Made by a program: the position numbers and the translations under genes. DNA of 64,000 nucleotides from Spirometra erinaceieuropaei (lineage: Eukaryota > Platyhelminthes > Cestoda > Diphyllobothriidea > Diphyllobothriidae), in contig CACRXP010000050.1 of NCBI GenBank assembly GCA_902702965.1, positions 1,422,830 to 1,486,829 of the forward strand, given 5' to 3'. Below the pieces are notes generated by a model. It was not told where the DNA came from and did no database searches. It worked only from the letters and a program-made list of their open reading frames with translations. Within the stretch, counting starts at the first letter, position 1. Each line of letters begins with the position of its first letter. Positions 59,311-64,000 of the stretch are shown in pieces.

Positions 59311-60484
59311 GCCTGGAAAATACCGCTTGTCAGGAAAGAACACTTCTTGTACCAAACTAACGCCTCGCATGCACATACCATTATGCGGATGATTATCATT
59401 CCATTTCACCGTTAACATCTACAACGGAATGTTCTCAAGTTTCGGTCTTGCATTTTCTAAGAAAAAGTTATGTTGAGTGCATAAATTACTGAAAACATTT
59501 TAGTACTACGTTTCCATAAAGTTATGGATTGTGTACATCGTTTTCAATAGGTCTTTCAAAGGCAATACGTATTACCCTTAAAATATACTGACCTAAATTG
59601 ACCTATATTGTGTTCCTTGGTAATAGATTTCTCATGAATTCCTTAACATTTCCATGAAACTTCGACGTACATTTTGCGACATAGCAGGTAATATGTCGTG
59701 TTTGACTGTTTTAAAAAAAGGTTTCACATGATGACTTTTTATTGTTTTGAAGATCCATTTCAAGCTCAAAGATACTTTTTGGAATTAATTCACGATAAAC
59801 ATTTAAGTGGAAAATAAACCAGTCTGTCTTCAGGCATAGAAATTGGTTTCCATGCCCAAATCATTATTAACTTATTTGGATCCTTAAGCGTATTTACACC
59901 ACAAAAGCGTCTGATTTGACAGTGTATTTGTTACCCTTAGAAGCAATTCAAACAATATCAAGAAGCATTTTAAAATATGCAAAATGGTGTGACAAAAGCA
60001 GCTCATAAAATAGTCCGCAAGTTCGTTAGTTGTTTTTTTTTCTAGACATCATTCAGTTTCGTGAAATAAGAGCAAGTCAGACCGCCCTAGGCCTATAAAT
60101 CTTTTACGGTCTGTAGTGATTGGGGGATGACGACACATATCAGTCTTTTTCCCTCTATCTTTGTCAAGCTGCAAACTTCTTTAAACCGTTCATGTGTTTA
60201 TATGTTGTCAAAGACATGCGTACTCAGATTTGTGCATTGTGATAAGCCACATGAAACCTATTACAGACTTTAGAAATCTAGTTATTAACTAAAGCATCCA
60301 CATCAGTAACTTAACACTTTGCGCATTGGGAGTTATTTCATCAAATTCTCCTGGAAGAGAGATTGGTAACTTTTAGCTGGTAGGAAGCAGTGTGATTTCT
60401 GCAAATAACGCGTGCGCGGAAGCCTCTTACCGCCCGCAGGATTTCACCTCTCTTATTTTTCGAAAGAACTACGAAAATATAACA
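59311..60484. other. No gene seen
   Basis: AT-rich, no motif-bearing frame. Confidence 0.45.
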
Positions 60485-61482
60485 TACAGTGCGTGACCGA
60501 TTTCATGAAATGGTGGCCAAAATTCTGGAATGCGTTTCCAAATAGGAAGGATTGCTTAGGTGGGGCTATAATATCGATTATCATGCGACACAATCCTGTA
60601 ATGTTTCGGACTTGCCAGGATGTCGGCTTTTGAATGCACTTCTTTGTGACCTCCTGCATAAACCACACTCGGTAAAAAATAACTACTTAATTAGCATGCA
60701 TTTTTTCTTTTTAATTTCCGATGCTGTTACAAATTCAAATATATTTTGCACAAAATATGCGCGATCTATGCTTTCGTTTGCTCATTTGGAAAAAAATCAC
60801 ACTGTCCGTATATTTATGCCCGAATAAGGTATATATTTAGATTTTAAGAAAGTTTCCCAATTCCCGAATAATTTTCAGCCTGACCTGCCATTGGATCAGC
60901 GTTTAGCAATTTCAGTCTTACGGGTGCATGCTTTTATCGTGGGGAAAATTATACATTACTTTATGACTTTTCGAAGATACCACATAGCATTCATGAAATT
61001 TTGCAATGGATCCGAACTGTAATGTACGCTTAATGAGGAGCATTAGTAAACGGACGTGTGCGGTCTTCCATGCTTGGACGTCCCACGGTGTTAAAAAAAC
61101 TCATAGTTAAAAACTTTTTTAAAACCTAAATATACACTTTCTTCGGGCACAAATTATGAAAACAATAAGATTTCCTAGCAAATGAGCAAAAGAAAGCCTA
61201 TTTTTGCAAATATTTTCTGTAAAATATATTTGCATTTATAAGACTGCGGAAAATCAATTGGAAAAATGCATGTTGATTAAGTAGTCCTTTTTTACCGAGT
61301 GTAGTTTCTGCTGGAGGTCAACAAGAATTGTATTCAGAAGCTGCAATCCTGGCGAGCAAGAAATGTCATTGGGTTATGCTGCATGATAATCCCTATAACA
61401 AACCCATTTAAGCAAGCCGTCCTATTCGGAAACGCATTCCAGAATTTTGGCCAACATTTCATGAGATCGGTCGCACACTATA
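60485..61482 (+). mobile_element. Foldback MITE, subfamily B, copy B4
   Basis: TA-CAGTGCGTGACCGATTTCA at the left. The right end GAGATCGGTCGCACACTATA is partly decayed. It is the most diverged B copy, and arm identity is visibly lower. Confidence 0.8.
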
Positions 61483-64000
61483 TAATTGCACCTAGTTGTT
61501 ATCGACTCAACATTGCATATGTATTACTTCGAAGCAAATTTTGTAAAATTTTGTCCGATAACCGTTTAAGGGGAGCTTTACGAGCATAATGCTTATAGTA
61601 CAATTAAGCGTCAAATTGACACATTTGCTGATTCGCACACTGCGCTCAGTTATAATGCCCAATATCATGCCAATAAACACCTTTTTAATTGGTTAAGGTA
61701 GAGAGTACTGTTGCGCTCAGACATTACACTTTAGTCTTGGGAAAAAGTGACGGTTATGGTTAGAAAAGAAGTGGTGGGTCTGGGTTTACGGATGATTGTT
61801 ACAGTTCGGGTTACGTGCCTTGATTATGGCTTGCTCTACGGCAAAGGCTAGATTAAACAATATGATAATATTCTGTTGTTTCGTCTGAGGGTTTTATGGA
61901 TTCTTGCATTTCTTTTAATTAACGAAACCCCACATAACACCCTTGCTGAATTCAGTTGTACTTGGTATATCACCATTTAGTGGAGGAACAAATGAAAGCC
62001 TACCTACCATCCGGTAGCTAAAATATATTTATATCTAATAGCCTCTGTTCCATTTCATAGCTGAACTCCTATCAAATGCAAGATTACGAATTTTCTCCCT
62101 CAATTTCCTCGAAAAACCTATCAATTTTTTGCCCCTTAGGCCCTTGTTCCATCTCAACAAGGGTCAATCCATAGATGCTAGCAGATATTAGTATTAAATT
62201 TAATTTTAAATATTTGCATGAGTTTGACTAGTCCCTATGAGGTGACGGCCAACGTTAGCCGCGACAAAGACAAGAGTTTTTGAGCACTTTAAGCCAACGT
62301 CAGCAGAAAGATCAAAAAAGTAAAACAGTAAATAGTCGTAAGGAAATATAGAGTGCATTTCTTGCCGAATGGCATTACTTGATGATCAGACCGAAGGCAG
62401 ACAGACAAAAAGTTATATAAAAACAAGGTATTGCTACTAGAAATAACGAGGCGCTGTCATACTTAGGGAGTTGGTTAAGACATTTGGTCTATAAATTGCC
62501 GGATGTTTTGGTCCCGTGCTTGTGCACGTTATTTTGAGTCCAAACACTGAAAGTGCCGACCGTAATATTCAATACCCACTTGTTCTCACTACCCAAAAAC
62601 CAAAATTAATAATAGCCAGGAGTTATTTGTCCCTGTTTAAAAGTAGAAAAAGACGAAATTTATTCGCGAATTTTACTGAATTTTTGAATATTATCGCAGG
62701 GATATGGAGTTTTTAATCTCTTATGACTCGTTTACAATTTACTTTAACATTATTTAACGGCCCTTCAGTTTACCCGTTGCATAGATTTTGGTTTAGGCGA
62801 TGAATCTAACACTTGGTGGATATATAATTTGGGACTCGTGCCCTGGGCAAAACTGCCGTCTATTTGTTAGCGATCACATCTATCAACTTCGATGGAGTAA
62901 TTACGTAAGTTCTTTTGTGTAATTTAGGTGGCACAGACACAATTCTGTGACCAGTTTGTCTCAAGATCCAACATGCCTAAATAACTACACATCCGCCCGT
63001 TTTATTATCAGCTGCCATTTGCTTATATACAGTGGTAATAAAGCACGCAATGATTGCGTGATAGCATCTGCCCATAATGACATTAATTCGAAATTGCCAT
63101 TTCAGCTTTGACAGTTAGCACGAGCATACCACAAAGCAGGATTTTGCACCAATAAAATGGCGTTTAATGTGTCCGGCATTCACTCAGTTATACAATAAAG
63201 TTTTCTAGTATACTTACTGATTCAAACTGTAAACACTCCAAATGTGCATAATAGTAAACTAGCCGCGGAATTGCTTAGGTGCAGACATTATGCCCTGTTT
63301 ACGGTTTAATAGCTTCTCTGGTTTTTGTTTACTTTAAATGAAACGCAACAGCGTATGTATGATCCAAAATATGCCTGCAAACATAATACGACATAACGTT
63401 AATTTTGCATTTCCACATTATAATGGTTTAAACATATCAACGCACAGTTTTACGCAAATCTAGCAAAACCACAGAACAGCGACAGCTGTCCACGTTACAT
63501 AAATTAAGGATTAGCTATGGATGGAGAATGCGAATCGCACCCTTGAGAACACCATTAGGACACAAAGCCTTCTAATTGATTAGCAGTCGACAAAAGCCCC
63601 GTGAATAATGAGCAAAACTAATTCATCCTCTAAAAAGAGCAGTCGCAAAATTATGAACTCCTTAGGCAAATAATGTCAGAAGACGTCAGTCAAGACGGTT
63701 CCTTCCATGTTCAAAACTATCAGACGTGCAAAGTATCCATATCCTCCTGTGGCCACGTGTGCTTTTATTCTTTTACAAATATATTAGCTCTTCCGTCTGT
63801 AAAGTTTCTTTCTTCATTGAAGAATTTCGTCATGATCCAACATTTATATATATATATATGTAGAGTAGAAATGGTAGGCATTCCGAGACGATATAATGAA
63901 AAAGGAAGAGGTTCTTCGGAAAAATCGAGTTGTACTCGTGAATTTTCGAATTGGTGACACCAACCCGTCGTCAGACGAAATGAAGAGAAAAGAGAGAGTG
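61483..64000. other. AT-rich end of window, no gene confirmed
   Basis: Contains a (TA)n tract near 63845-63860. A 94-codon plus frame at 63673-63957 reads through that tract and has no motif. No promoter, RNA gene or mobile-element boundary was recognised. Confidence 0.4.

Noticed and set aside
1..64000. CRISPR arrays, bacterial operons, rRNA genes
   Set aside because: No regularly spaced short repeats, no ribosome-binding-site-led gene clusters and no rRNA signatures. The repeats seen are eukaryotic transposons and microsatellites.

Overview
This is eukaryotic, repeat-rich nuclear DNA. Two spliced genes are visible, together with many transposon fossils. The mix is typical of parasitic flatworms: RTE-like and CR1/jockey-like retroelement pseudogenes, a Penelope-like fragment, tRNA-derived SINEs and 36-56 nt introns. 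The large repeat load suggests a tapeworm, perhaps of the Diphyllobothriidea (inference only, no database search was possible). There is no sign of bacterial operons, CRISPR or phage.

Gene 1 (+ strand, about 5.4-25.7 kb) encodes an acidic, disordered protein with one ALP/Enigma/ZASP-type PDZ domain split across two exons, followed by a Pro/Gln/Tyr-rich tail. Four exons join in phase: 5579-6775, 13634-13785, 17438-17720 and 20699-21152. One or two small downstream exons and a poly(A) signal at 25638 are weaker calls. No LIM domain was found. Its introns of 3-7 kb are packed with repeats.

Gene 2 (+ strand, 46579-49370) is a complete BTB-BACK-Kelch protein in eight exons. All exon joins are in phase and sum to 1944 nt (647 codons plus stop). 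Four of its introns are only 36-56 nt.

The rest is mostly mobile DNA. (a) Nine palindromic foldback elements of about 1 kb with TA/CAGT...ACTG/TA ends, in two subfamilies, fill about 14% of the window. (b) A Merlin (IS1595/ISXO2-type) transposon relic lies at 152-928. (c) RTE-like (35.2-38.15 kb, minus) and CR1/jockey-like fragments lie around 39.9-42.4, 49.9-50.5, 53.3-55.7 and 58.8-59.3 kb. (d) A Penelope-like family has inverted termini at 22.0 kb (a perfect hairpin around an assembly gap) and 50.7 kb, with a small related hairpin at 32.3 kb. (e) There are several tRNA-derived SINE families. (f) A small terminal-inverted-repeat element carries a degenerate telomere-like TTAGGG core.

The unusual material is mainly structural: self-complementary DNA at many scales, nested insertions, and telomere-like sequence inside short TIR elements. 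No new multi-gene system is evident.
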